From: Vibrio pomeroyi
Lineage (GTDB): Bacteria; Pseudomonadota; Gammaproteobacteria; Enterobacterales; Vibrionaceae
Assembly: GCF_024347595.1 (NCBI RefSeq)
Contig: NZ_AP025506.1
Coordinates: forward strand, 2,046,001-2,110,000
Length of the DNA: 64,000 nt
Direction: 5' to 3'
Below are positions 17,924-26,200 of this stretch, piece by piece. A program made the translations under genes and the position numbers. Position 1 is the first letter of the stretch, and each line of letters starts with the position of its first letter. The notes beneath the pieces were generated by a model. That model worked only from the letters and a program-made list of their open reading frames with translations, made no database searches and was not told the origin of the DNA.

Positions 17924-17968
17924 TAAAATCCCTACTGGCTTAAGGTTTAGCTCGTAGGGATTTTTGTA
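17924..17968. terminator. Bidirectional terminator
   Basis: AAAATCCCTAC and GTAGGGATTTTT arms with a loop of about 19 bases. It ends the AGCS gene on the plus strand, and its right arm overlaps the 3' end of the convergent 58-residue gene on the minus strand. Confidence 0.75.
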
Positions 17969-18123
17969 TCTGGCTTTTCTTGTTCAAGCCGTTCGGGATC
18001 TTGGCTTAGTTTTTTACGATCCACCAGCTCTTCTACTTCAATCATTTCTCGTTGCGCTAATGGCGAATTACAATCATCAAAACAATAGGCTACGGTGCAG
18101 TTCTCACACAGATATTCATTCAT
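17947..18123 (-). CDS. Small cysteine-rich protein, 58 residues
   Basis: A short minus-strand gene that begins MNEYLCENCTVAYCFDDC and continues with an acidic and basic helical tail (EMIEVEELVDRKKL) ending in TKIPTS. The four cysteines (C6, C9, C14, C18) are spaced C-x2-C-x4-C-x3-C, suggesting a small zinc- or metal-binding knuckle. The ribosome site CAGGGATT lies eight bases before the ATG, and the bidirectional terminator at 17924-17968 sits at its 3' end. Good codon content supports a real gene. No family recognised; function unknown. Confidence 0.65.
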   Translation of the reverse strand: MNEYLCENCTVAYCFDDCNSPLAQREMIEVEELVDRKKLSQDPERLEQEKPDTKIPTS

Positions 18124-18384
18124 GGTTTAATCCCTGTCCATTGAGATGGTCTAATCACAGAATGACAACAGACCGCGTGTTCATCCTAGAACATCGCTAT
18201 TATGCTGTTTCTCAACCTTATAAATATGCGTGCAAAGTCACCAAGTATTCAATTGATCACATATTAAAACCATTTTACGGCTCTAATCACGAATAACTTG
18301 GTAATAGTGTGAAAACGGGTCTTCAACGTATAACTCTCCTGGCTAGTCATACATTGAACTAATCCCCTACAAAAGTAGCCGGGA
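18124..18384. other. Intergenic region, no gene seen
   Basis: The gap between the small cysteine-rich gene and the terminator of the coiled-coil gene. A plus-strand frame across 17964-18296 is antisense to the cysteine-rich gene and has no ribosome site, so I do not accept it. Confidence 0.3.
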
Positions 18385-18424
18385 ACGAAAAACGCCCACA
18401 CCATTAACATGATGTGGGCGTTGG
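18385..18424 (-). terminator. Terminator of the coiled-coil membrane protein gene
   Basis: On the minus strand, AACGCCCACA and TGTGGGCGTT arms are followed by TTTCGTTCC. It lies 40 bases after the stop at 18464. Confidence 0.75.
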
Positions 18425-18463
18425 AATAGTTATAGCTAAAGACGATGAATTAAAGGTTTGAGC

Positions 18464-19198
18464 TTATAAACCCATCTCTTCGGTTAGTGTTTTGATTTGC
18501 TTAAGATCCATGGTGTGGACTTCAATCATTTGTCTGATGTCACTTAGGCGAGAGTTCGCGTTATCTTGCTTCTCACACGCGTCAGATTTCGCATCCCATG
18601 AGGTGCCATCTAAGAACACATCACACGCTTTCTTAAGTGAACCAAGGTTCTGTTCAAGCTCGTCTCTTTCCTTCTCAAGCTTTTCAAGCTCTTGAGATAT
18701 TTGTAATTCTTTACGGAACAGCTCACGAGAGCGTTCAAACAAGGTCGACTGCATATCCGCCTGACGGTTTAGCTTCTGGTTATCTTGCTCGGTTTTGTCT
18801 AGCGTTTGCTTTTGTTCGTTTAACTGCTGTTCTAACGAGTAATTCGCTTTCTCTAAAACTGCAGATTGTTTCGCTAACTCTTGGAGTTCTTTTTGGTGTT
18901 CTTCAGCCTGCTTAGCTAGCGCAACTTCTACTTTGGCGTCGATCTCGGTATCGACTTTTGCCACCTTAGCTTCAACCGACGTCATCAATTCTGTTTTGCT
19001 GTCGCGCACTTCTTGATAACGGGTTTCGAGTACCTGATAAGTGGACTCCCACTTCGAAGCCGTCACTGTCGAACCGATTAAGCCACCCAATGCTAAACCT
19101 ATAACCGCAGCAATGCCGATATAGAGCTGACTGCGCTTATCGCGTTCTTCAATAACAACCACTTCATCTTGTTCGCTTTGTCCAGATTGCTGGTTCAC
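18464..19198 (-). CDS. Membrane-anchored coiled-coil protein
   Basis: A 244-residue protein with an acidic N-terminal tail, one transmembrane helix (about residues 25-46, IGIAAVIGLALGGLIGS), then a long, highly charged coiled coil (about residues 50-185) and a short C-terminal region with two cysteines. It has no catalytic motif. The shape resembles Vibrio proteins often labelled vaguely as chromosome-partitioning or hypothetical; I do not trust such a function. It is probably an inner-membrane protein with the coil in the periplasm or cytoplasm (orientation not determinable). Confidence 0.75.
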   Translation of the reverse strand: MNQQSGQSEQDEVVVIEERDKRSQLYIGIAAVIGLALGGLIGSTVTASKWESTYQVLETRYQEVRDSKTELMTSVEAKVAKVDTEIDAKVEVALAKQAEEHQKELQELAKQSAVLEKANYSLEQQLNEQKQTLDKTEQDNQKLNRQADMQSTLFERSRELFRKELQISQELEKLEKERDELEQNLGSLKKACDVFLDGTSWDAKSDACEKQDNANSRLSDIRQMIEVHTMDLKQIKTLTEEMGL

Positions 19199-19346
19199 TA
19201 GCGGGTACTCCCAAAAATATGTTTAACGTTACGCGGTCACTGGCACTAATACCAATACTGATTATGTAGGTTCAGTTAAACCTATCGCTCAAGTCAGAAG
19301 CACTTGCGCTTTACTAACACGTTCATCCCATCTGCTCACAGACGGT

Positions 19347-19505
19347 TTAACGCGTTAACTCCGAAATCATCAAGCAGGCAGTATACAAAAGGAAGCTGCT
19401 AACGATAACTATCACTACCCATTTTTGCAGTTTTTCGTTGGTCCGGTAACGAAACAATACAAATGCCAAAGCCAATAAAAAAACAATCGCTATTAGTCGA
19501 GTCAT
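19347..19505 (-). CDS. Small two-helix membrane protein, 52 residues
   Basis: A short protein with two hydrophobic helices (residues 3-19 and 29-46) joined by a basic loop (RYRTNEKLQKW). The ATG at 19505 has a perfect AGGAGG seven bases upstream, so I prefer it to a longer frame reaching 19577. Function unknown. It lies upstream of, and divergent from, the glycine riboswitch unit. Confidence 0.65.
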   Translation of the reverse strand: MTRLIAIVFLLALAFVLFRYRTNEKLQKWVVIVIVSSFLLYTACLMISELTR

Positions 19506-19689
19506 AACTCCTCCTTGTTTCCCTATTTTATACCATTTAAATAAGCAAGTTACGTCAGAGTCGCGTTGTTTGATCATTTAGTTGAACAACATTTGTGCAA
19601 ACAGATATTTTGTAGCTGACATCACATTTTATATGATCTAGGATACGCTTACAGATTACCTAATTATTTAGGTAATTGTTCCGATGAAG

Positions 19690-19923
19690 ACTGCAGGAGA
19701 GTGGTTTTTAACTAAACTTTAACATTTAGTTAGATTGACCCGCCGAAGAAGTAAATCTTTCAGGTGCTTTATGCTGGAGAAATCCAGAAAAGTGAGGACT
19801 GTCGTTGGAGGAACCTCTGGAGAGAACCGTTAGATCGGTCGCCGAAGGAGCAAGCTTAGTGCCCGTTACTTATCTATAAGTGATTCGCTAAGTGAAACTC
19901 TCAGGCAAAAGGACAGAGGAGTG
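19690..19923 (+). ncRNA. Tandem glycine riboswitch
   Basis: Two consecutive glycine aptamers. The first runs from GGAGAGTGG (about 19695) through CCGCCGAAGAAG, ATCTTTCAGG and AGGACT near 19800. The second runs from CTCTGGAGAGAACCG (about 19815) through TCGCCGAAGGAGCAAG and ACTCTCAGGCAAAAGGACAG to about 19920. These conserved blocks, the kissing CCGAAG and CAGGxAAAAGGAC elements and the short linker are diagnostic of the class known from Vibrio cholerae. It lies about 130 bp before an AGCS symporter gene, so glycine most likely controls expression of that transporter. Confidence 0.95.
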
Positions 19924-20056
19924 GAAAGCAACAAGCCTTAATTAACAAAAGAATTCTATCTAGAAATCCGTATGTATTAAGTAGTGATACCGATCCCTGT
20001 GATCTGCACTGCCTTCCCTCTTCTCCTTAAATTTTTTAATTTATTAAGGGGAATCT

Positions 20057-21427
20057 ATGAACCACCTACAAGCTACACTACAAACCATCAACCAATTCGT
20101 TTGGGGACCACCACTACTTATTCTGCTAGTGGGTACAGGTATCTACTTTACTTTTCGCTTAGGCTTACTCCAGTTTAGACACCTCCCAACCGCGCTAAAA
20201 ATGGTATTCAGCAAAGACAAATCCGGTACGGGTGACGTATCAAGTTTTGCCGCTTTGTGTACCGCGCTTTCAGCGACCATTGGTACTGGTAACATCGTTG
20301 GTGTAGCGACCGCAATCAAGATTGGTGGCCCTGGTGCCCTATTCTGGATGTGGCTTGCCGCTGTATTTGGCATGGCGACCAAATACGCAGAATGTCTACT
20401 TGCTGTTAAATACCGCAGAACCGATAGCAATGGCGAAATGGTTGGCGGCCCTATGTACTACCTTCAATACGGTGTGGGCTCAAGAATCTTGGCGGTAATG
20501 TTCGCTGTGTTCGCTTTGGGTGTTGCCTGCTTCGGTATTGGTACCTTCCCACAAGTTAACGCTATTTTGGACGCTACTGAAATATCATTTGGCGCTTCGC
20601 GTGAGATGTCTGCTGTTGTTCTAACGATATTGGTGGCAGTGGTAACGCTTGGTGGTATTCAATCTATTGCTAAGGTTGCAGGAAAAGTGGTTCCGACCAT
20701 GGCGGTTATGTACATTGTCGCGTGTTTGAGCGTTTTGGTTTCAAATGCAGACCAACTACTGAATGCCATTACCCTTGTTGTTACCTCTGCGTTTACTAAT
20801 ACAGCGGCGACAGGCGGTTTCTTTGGTGCGAGCATCATGCTTGCTATCCAATCGGGTATTGCTCGTGGTGTATTCTCTAATGAATCTGGTTTAGGTAGCG
20901 CACCAATGGCTGCTGCGGCGGCAAAAACAGATTCATGCGTGAAACAAGGCCTTGTCTCTATGACAGGTACTTTCTTCGACACCATCATCATTTGTACGAT
21001 GACTGGTTTGGCGCTTATCTTAACCGGCGCTTGGCAGACTGACCTTTCAGGTGCTGCGATGACCACTCATGCATTTGCTATTGGTCTGAACGCAGACACG
21101 CTTGGCCCAATGCTGGTTTCTGTTGGCCTAATCTTCTTTGCGTTTACTACGATTTTAGGTTGGAACTACTACGGCGAGCGTTGTGTTGTTTTCTTGCTAG
21201 GTACTAAAGCAGTCCTACCTTACAAGATCATCTTCATTGCGTTGGTGGCTTCTGGTGCATTCTTGAAGCTCGACATGATCTGGATAATGGCAGATATCGT
21301 GAACGGCCTGATGGCAATTCCAAACCTAATCGGCCTTATCTTGCTACGCCACGTGGTTATCGAAGAAACAAAACTATTCTTCAAACCTTTAACGTCTTCA
21401 AACAATTGTGAAGCTGTTAAAGCATAA
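20057..21427 (+). CDS. AGCS glycine/alanine:cation symporter under a glycine riboswitch
   Basis: A 456-residue inner-membrane symporter of the AGCS family with about eleven helices. Motifs include LSATIGTGNIVGVATAIKIG, GPGALFWMWLAAVFGMATKY, VGGPMYYLQYG and RGVFSNESGLGSAPMA. It should import glycine (or alanine) with sodium or protons; the glycine riboswitch directly upstream argues that glycine is the physiological ligand. TTAAGGGGAATC precedes the ATG. It is a different branch from the AGCS gene at 16290, which lacks the riboswitch. Confidence 0.93.
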   Translation: MNHLQATLQTINQFVWGPPLLILLVGTGIYFTFRLGLLQFRHLPTALKMVFSKDKSGTGDVSSFAALCTALSATIGTGNIVGVATAIKIGGPGALFWMWLAAVFGMATKYAECLLAVKYRRTDSNGEMVGGPMYYLQYGVGSRILAVMFAVFALGVACFGIGTFPQVNAILDATEISFGASREMSAVVLTILVAVVTLGGIQSIAKVAGKVVPTMAVMYIVACLSVLVSNADQLLNAITLVVTSAFTNTAATGGFFGASIMLAIQSGIARGVFSNESGLGSAPMAAAAAKTDSCVKQGLVSMTGTFFDTIIICTMTGLALILTGAWQTDLSGAAMTTHAFAIGLNADTLGPMLVSVGLIFFAFTTILGWNYYGERCVVFLLGTKAVLPYKIIFIALVASGAFLKLDMIWIMADIVNGLMAIPNLIGLILLRHVVIEETKLFFKPLTSSNNCEAVKA

Positions 21428-21445
21428 TCAGAATTGATTGAACCA

Positions 21446-21476
21446 AAGCCCGCATTCAAATGCGGGCTTTTTTATA
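21446..21476 (+). terminator. Rho-independent terminator
   Basis: AAAGCCCGCA and TGCGGGCTTT arms with a short loop followed by TTTTATA, 18 bases after the AGCS stop. Confidence 0.85.
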
Positions 21477-21819
21477 TCTATTCAATACTTAAACTGACTA
21501 ATTTATTACTATCTTTTACCCACAAATAAAATAAGACTTTAATTGGAGCACTGTTCTAATTAATTTATAGACAAAGATTAATCCAAAAATCTCTAATTAA
21601 AAGCTCACTAATAAAACTAACACTTAATTAGATATTACTTATATTTAATAGATTATGACTAAATGGTAGAGTTTCTTTCATAAACAAATAAGGAGCGATT
21701 TTGTTTTGACCACTCAAAAACACACCAGAATAAAACATGTGACTTTAATTCATATAATAGTCAGTTTATAGTCATTTAAATTGTTGAGAGAATTATAATA
21801 AAAATAAAACGTTGGCTAT
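21477..21819. other. AT-rich upstream region of the ToxR-like gene
   Basis: About 340 bp, strongly AT-rich, with no gene seen. It presumably holds the promoter of the regulator pair at 21820-23084. The start codon of the regulator has no clear Shine-Dalgarno. Confidence 0.3.
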
Positions 21820-22626
21820 ATGATCAGATTCGACCCGATTAAAAACCGTATTTATAACGACGAACGTTCTATTAAAATAGGATATCGTGAGACTCGCGTT
21901 TTAGAGTTATTACTTAAAAACTCGCCCGAGATTGTGAACAAACAAGATATTATTAGTTTCGCATGGGGAAGTGAGTTCATTGGGGATACGTCACTGGCGA
22001 AGTGTATCAGCTTACTTCGCCAAGGGTTCGTTAAGCTTGGCATCAGAGAAACACCCATCGTCACGGTGCCAAAGGTAGGTTACCGACTTATTGATGAATG
22101 CGTCTTTATTGACTCGCAACCACAAAGCGAAACCACTGTTCCTCTCACTCCTGTGAGTGACAAAGTCCCACTCAGTCAAAGTAATATTGCTGCCTCTATT
22201 GCTAACAACGATACACCTGAATCCAAATCGACTTCACTTGCCTATTCTCAGGTCAGCTTATACAAAAACAGACTGTGTTACTTCATAACGGGCTGTTTGC
22301 TGTTGTCCTCGGCACTGTTGGCTTTTGCTAAGGTTCACGATAAAAGCCTTGGTGATATCACCCCCTTTAACCGACTTAATGAGCAATGGGTTGGGCAGGT
22401 ACAAGTTTTTCAAGAAACAGAGATGTCCTTGAGTCCAGAACTCGAAGCCATTCTCTACAAATACCAATGCGATTGCGTCGCCTACATCAGCGATGAGCCA
22501 GGCTATTCAGAACTCTCCATGCTCAACAAGACAACACGTCAGTCCATCAATATCTTTTACACAGCCACGCAATTAGATCGAGCGAGTGAAGAGATAGAAT
22601 TATTCCTAAAGAGAGGCCAATTATGA
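21820..22626 (+). CDS. ToxR-like transmembrane transcriptional regulator
   Basis: A 268-residue regulator with a cytoplasmic OmpR/PhoB-type winged helix (residues 1-92, including SLAKCISLLRQGF and the wing VTVPKVGYRLID), a low-complexity linker, one transmembrane helix (about residues 152-170) and a 98-residue periplasmic domain with a C-x-C pair (YQCDCVAYI). This is the layout of ToxR, TcpP and VtrA. The next gene overlaps its stop by four bases and encodes a membrane-anchored periplasmic protein, as in ToxR-ToxS and VtrA-VtrC. I infer that it senses an envelope or host signal and controls the aerolysin gene downstream; that link is not shown by the sequence. Confidence 0.87.
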   Translation: MIRFDPIKNRIYNDERSIKIGYRETRVLELLLKNSPEIVNKQDIISFAWGSEFIGDTSLAKCISLLRQGFVKLGIRETPIVTVPKVGYRLIDECVFIDSQPQSETTVPLTPVSDKVPLSQSNIAASIANNDTPESKSTSLAYSQVSLYKNRLCYFITGCLLLSSALLAFAKVHDKSLGDITPFNRLNEQWVGQVQVFQETEMSLSPELEAILYKYQCDCVAYISDEPGYSELSMLNKTTRQSINIFYTATQLDRASEEIELFLKRGQL

Positions 22627-23084
22627 TGCCATTTCTAGCTCTGTTTTCCTCGCTAGCCTTATTGATTGGTATATGGAGTATTCCTTCATCTCCGCCCCAA
22701 GAAGAGCACCGTTATCAACATAGCGTGGTAGATCTTGTGTTAGATGGAAATGTATTACGAACCGATGGGCTCACCAAAATAAGTGATAACAAGGTTCTGC
22801 ATCTTATGTCCGTCCAAGATAACAACATGCCCGACCCGATTGTTCTACGATTTAGAGGAGAAGCTGGTCCTTCTCAATCCCTGTTCTTTTCAATAGCCGG
22901 CACTATCGACTTAGTCTCCGTGCAAAAAATAAATAAAACCATGAATGACAGCTTATTGTCGCCCTACCTACTTATCAACAATGACCCTTTAACATTGAAG
23001 GTTGATATATTAAGTTCAAATGATTTATTTGCCATCATTCGAACATGTAATACAGGAAGAACACAACTTTTGGCTAAACGATAA
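22623..23084 (+). CDS. Membrane-anchored periplasmic partner of the ToxR-like regulator (VtrC/ToxS-like position)
   Basis: A 153-residue protein with an N-terminal transmembrane anchor (residues 2-20) followed by a periplasmic domain rich in beta strands (VVDLVLDGNVLRTDG, IVLRFRGEAG). Its ATGA overlap with the upstream gene means coupled translation and equal dosage. ToxS and VtrC, the partners of ToxR and VtrA, occupy the same place and have about this size. VtrC forms a lipocalin-like dimer with VtrA that binds bile salts; whether this protein does the same cannot be told from sequence. No direct similarity to ToxS is claimed. Confidence 0.7.
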   Translation: MMPFLALFSSLALLIGIWSIPSSPPQEEHRYQHSVVDLVLDGNVLRTDGLTKISDNKVLHLMSVQDNNMPDPIVLRFRGEAGPSQSLFFSIAGTIDLVSVQKINKTMNDSLLSPYLLINNDPLTLKVDILSSNDLFAIIRTCNTGRTQLLAKR

Positions 23085-23634
23085 TTTATCTCCGTTTGGC
23101 CACCAGCTGAATTCACTTCGTTTTAATTAACACCGTTCTGAATATTACACATAAAAAACGGATGGTTATATTTATTACTACATCAATAAACATCTCTTGT
23201 ATTTTGAGAATTCAATTAATCGAATGTTTAAAACACTGGATTAAATTTTAAAATCCCAGTCTCATTTATCGCTCTCCTGTTGATATTTACATCAAATAAA
23301 AGCGATGTGAATAATATGTCTTCTCTCGTACTTAACCATTCATTTCACCCGCGATAGACCACGTTAAAAACTATTTGACGTGAATGTATCAATCATCACG
23401 CCTCATTTTTCTAAAAACGGTTTGAGCCCTATCAAAGAATTTCTTTTCAATTACAGCCTCTTTCACCGAATAAACAAATAAAACAATACAAGCCATTGAA
23501 TTAACAGGGTAATTTAATTCAACCCTTTTCAGTATCTATCTATTTATCAACATGAAAAAGTGAACTTGTCTTGTTAACTGCACGGCACAAAAAACGTTAT
23601 CAAAATAGAAAAATTACAAATGAGGGAATTGTTA
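23085..23634. other. Upstream region of the aerolysin gene
   Basis: About 550 bp with no gene. It is very AT-rich and contains clustered TTAAA-type words (for example 23227-23252), which resemble the loose T-N-A-A-A repeats bound by ToxR, but in such AT-rich DNA these are expected by chance. It must hold the toxin promoter. Confidence 0.3.
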
Positions 23635-25113
23635 ATGATCCGAATAAACAGAAGTCTCTTAGCAACCGCAGTGTTGTCTGTTCTATCTACTGGCGTAAAC
23701 GCAAAAATTTACCCAGACCAAATAGTCCATGACCAACTTGGTGACGATGTATGTCGCTCTGGCTATCGCCCGTTAGACCGTTTTGAAGCCGAAGAGCAAA
23801 AGAGCGCTTTGCTGGCTAGAATGGGCACTTGGCAGATCACAGGCTTAAAAGGAAACTGGGTGATCATGGGCCCGGGATACAATGGCCTTATTAAACAAGA
23901 CACAACCAACGGCAAAACGTTCTGTTATCCGAACAATGACCAGTCTGAAATTCCAAACTACTCTGCTAAATCGGTTCCAGAAGGCAGCGAGTTGGATGTT
24001 CAATATGAGCTGGTCAATAACCGTAATGATTTTGTTCGTCCGTTAAGCTATTTGGCTCATAACCTAGGTTACGCATGGGTTGGCGGCAATAATAGTCAGT
24101 ACGTGGGTGAAGACATGACGATCAACCGCTCTGGCGACAGCTGGGTGATACAAGGAAACAATGGTGGTTCTTGTAGTGGTTATCGCTGTGGGGAAAAAAC
24201 TAAAATCACCGTCGATAACTTTGCCTACACCGTTAACGACGACAACTTTTGGCATGGCGATGTTATCGAATCAGACCGTGAACTAGTGAAGACGGTTTAC
24301 GCGACGGCAAGAAACAACAGTAATATCGCTCAGCAAGTGGTTGTCGACCTGAAAGTGGATGAATCAACAAACTGGTCGAAAACGAACAGCTACGGATTCT
24401 CACAAAGTGTTCAAACAGAGAATACGTTTAAGTGGCCTCTTGTTGGCGAAACTAAGCTCACCGTTAAATTTGAAGCCAACCAAAGCTTCTCTAAATCCAA
24501 TGGCGGCTCTACTAGCGAACAAGTGACACTTCAAGCGCGCCCAATGGTTCCAGCCAACTCAGAGCTGCCGATTCGAGTCGAGTTGTATCGTTCAAGTATC
24601 TCCTACCCGTACCGATTCAACGCTGATATTAGTTACGATGTTGAGTTTAACGGCTTCCTTCGTTGGGGTGGCAACGCATGGCATACACATCCGGACAACC
24701 GCCCTTACAAAGGTCACACCTTCACTATGGGTCGCGGTGGTGAGAAATCTGCAGACATTCGCTACCAATGGGATCACCGATACATTCCAGGTGAAACCAA
24801 ATGGTGGGATTGGGGTTGGGCAATCAAAGAAGCGGGCTTATCTAGCATGCAATACGCAACAGGCGGAAGCTTACGTCCATTCCACTCTTACGTGTCGGGT
24901 GATTTCTACGCAGACTCTCAATTTGCAGGCACCATTGAGATTGGCCAAGCAACACCGATTACCAACAATCTACGCAGCAAAAGAAGTACCGACTCCGTCA
25001 ATGAAACGACTGAACGCATTGGCGATATTGAAGTTACCACCAACTTCAATGCTGATGAGTTGAGTGACTTAGGTTTCGAAGGTGCTGAGATGAACATCAG
25101 CGTCGTTGAATAG
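23635..25113 (+). CDS. Proaerolysin-type pore-forming toxin
   Basis: A 492-residue secreted protoxin that matches Aeromonas aerolysin along its length. It has a 23-residue signal peptide (cleavage after VNA) and then IYPDQ at the mature start. Conserved cysteine pairs C40/C97 and C180/C185 are present, as are GNWVIMGPGYNG, SQYVGEDM, TNWSKTNSYG with KWPLVGET in the membrane-stem region, and the C-terminal block SIRYQWDHRYIPGE-like with KWWDWGW. A dibasic KR (449-450) in the loop before the last 42 residues is a likely activation-cleavage site. Aerolysin binds GPI-anchored glycoproteins and forms heptameric beta-barrel pores; export from the cell is by type II secretion in Aeromonas. GAGGGA before the ATG at 23635 decides the start. 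An aerolysin-like enterotoxin has been reported in Vibrio splendidus. Confidence 0.96.
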   Translation: MIRINRSLLATAVLSVLSTGVNAKIYPDQIVHDQLGDDVCRSGYRPLDRFEAEEQKSALLARMGTWQITGLKGNWVIMGPGYNGLIKQDTTNGKTFCYPNNDQSEIPNYSAKSVPEGSELDVQYELVNNRNDFVRPLSYLAHNLGYAWVGGNNSQYVGEDMTINRSGDSWVIQGNNGGSCSGYRCGEKTKITVDNFAYTVNDDNFWHGDVIESDRELVKTVYATARNNSNIAQQVVVDLKVDESTNWSKTNSYGFSQSVQTENTFKWPLVGETKLTVKFEANQSFSKSNGGSTSEQVTLQARPMVPANSELPIRVELYRSSISYPYRFNADISYDVEFNGFLRWGGNAWHTHPDNRPYKGHTFTMGRGGEKSADIRYQWDHRYIPGETKWWDWGWAIKEAGLSSMQYATGGSLRPFHSYVSGDFYADSQFAGTIEIGQATPITNNLRSKRSTDSVNETTERIGDIEVTTNFNADELSDLGFEGAEMNISVVE

Positions 25114-25171
25114 TTAGATTGTGAATAGCTAGACTGTAAATAACTACGTTGTGAAGAACTAGGTTGTTTAA
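25112..25171 (+). repeat. 15-bp tandem repeat directly after the aerolysin stop
   Basis: Four contiguous units: AGTTAGATTGTGAAT, AGCTAGACTGTAAAT, AACTACGTTGTGAAG and AACTAGGTTGTTTAA. In the toxin frame they read as L-D-C-E-stop, L-D-C-K-stop, L-R-C-E-E, L-G-C-L, so the stop codon context has been copied in frame. Confidence 0.6.
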
Positions 25172-25205
25172 TAAGAGCGACACAAAGTTCTACAAACAAC
25201 AAAAC

Positions 25206-25236
25206 GCAAAAGCCCACGACACGTCGTGGGCTTTCA
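25206..25236. terminator. Bidirectional terminator
   Basis: AAAGCCCACGAC and GTCGTGGGCTTT arms with almost no loop, between the convergent aerolysin and LysE-type genes. The U-tracts are short on both sides. Confidence 0.7.
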
Positions 25237-25259
25237 TATGTTCTATTAAAAAAGGTGAA

Positions 25260-25895
25260 CTACACAGGTTCTTCCATCAGAAGCTTAACACCCAGTCCCA
25301 CCAGCACCATGCCAGTCACACCTTCCATCCACTTCATAAAGCTCGCATTCTTTAGTAAGTTTTTAGCCGAGTTAAGCGCGCCAGCTAAGCCACATTGCCA
25401 CACCATCGCAATCATAAAGTGGACCGAAGCCATCAACATAGATTGTAATAACGGCGAGCCTTCAGGGTTTACGAATTGAGGCAGAAAAGCCAAGTAGAAA
25501 ACCGCCGTTTTCGGGTTAAGCACATTAGATAAGAAACCTTCACGCAAAGAACGTTTTGCACTGTAGGCTTGATGAGCTTGCTCGCCAACCTTCAACCCAC
25601 CACCATTTTTCATCAAAGCGCGTAAACTGCTTAAACCAAGCCAAATCAGGTAAACCGCACCCACCATTTTAACGGCTTGAAAGAGTTCAGCTGATTGAGC
25701 AAGAATCGCAGAGATACCCACTGCAGAGAAAAAGGCGTGCACATAAAGACCGCTACAGATACCAAAGCTGGTCATCACACCGTCAGATAAGCCAGAACGG
25801 CTCGTATTACGAATTACCAATGCCGTGTCTAAACCCGGCGTTAGCGTTAAAATAGTGATGGCAATCAGAAATGCCTCAAAGTTCAAAATATCCAT
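25260..25895 (-). CDS. LysE/RhtB family amino-acid exporter
   Basis: A 211-residue inner-membrane protein with about six helices. It begins MDILNFEAFLIAITILTLTPG, where the TPG is the N-terminal mark of the LysE/RhtB family, and has the SFGICSGLYVH and FLSNVLNPKTAVFYLAF segments usual for the family. Members export lysine, threonine, homoserine lactones or other amino acids; the substrate is not clear. I took the ATG at 25895 because the extra 35 residues of a longer frame are not membrane-like and are absent from the family. Ribosome site weak. Confidence 0.85.
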   Translation of the reverse strand: MDILNFEAFLIAITILTLTPGLDTALVIRNTSRSGLSDGVMTSFGICSGLYVHAFFSAVGISAILAQSAELFQAVKMVGAVYLIWLGLSSLRALMKNGGGLKVGEQAHQAYSAKRSLREGFLSNVLNPKTAVFYLAFLPQFVNPEGSPLLQSMLMASVHFMIAMVWQCGLAGALNSAKNLLKNASFMKWMEGVTGMVLVGLGVKLLMEEPV

Positions 25896-26200
25896 ATCAT
25901 TGTCATTCTTGTTCAGCGATCTATCATCAATACCGTGTATCTGAACAATTCGCAAGCAACAATTGCCGTCAGCTATACAACTCACTGATTTTGTGCACAA
26001 TGGTACAGTTTAATTTGTTAACAAATAGTAAATTACTGGCATATCACTGCCCTATCTTGTTTAGGCTATATCTTCTACTGAGAAGAACAGCCTCAAAAAC
26101 AAAGTGAAGTGACCAACTTCAAAGTACTAAACATCGAGATGCCCCTTAAACTGATGCAGCCTTATGGGTCATTTAAAGAAACCAAATTAAGAGTAGTCAA
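25896..26200. other. Divergent intergenic region, no gene seen
   Basis: About 305 bp between the LysE-type gene and the carboxypeptidase gene. It should hold both promoters. No operator or hairpin stands out. Confidence 0.3.

Noticed and set aside
17964..18296. 110-residue plus-strand frame
   Set aside because: Antisense to the better supported cysteine-rich gene, begins inside a terminator, has no ribosome site and a chance-like composition.
23085..23634. ToxR-type TNAAA repeats before the aerolysin gene
   Set aside because: The words occur, but the region is so AT-rich that they carry little weight.
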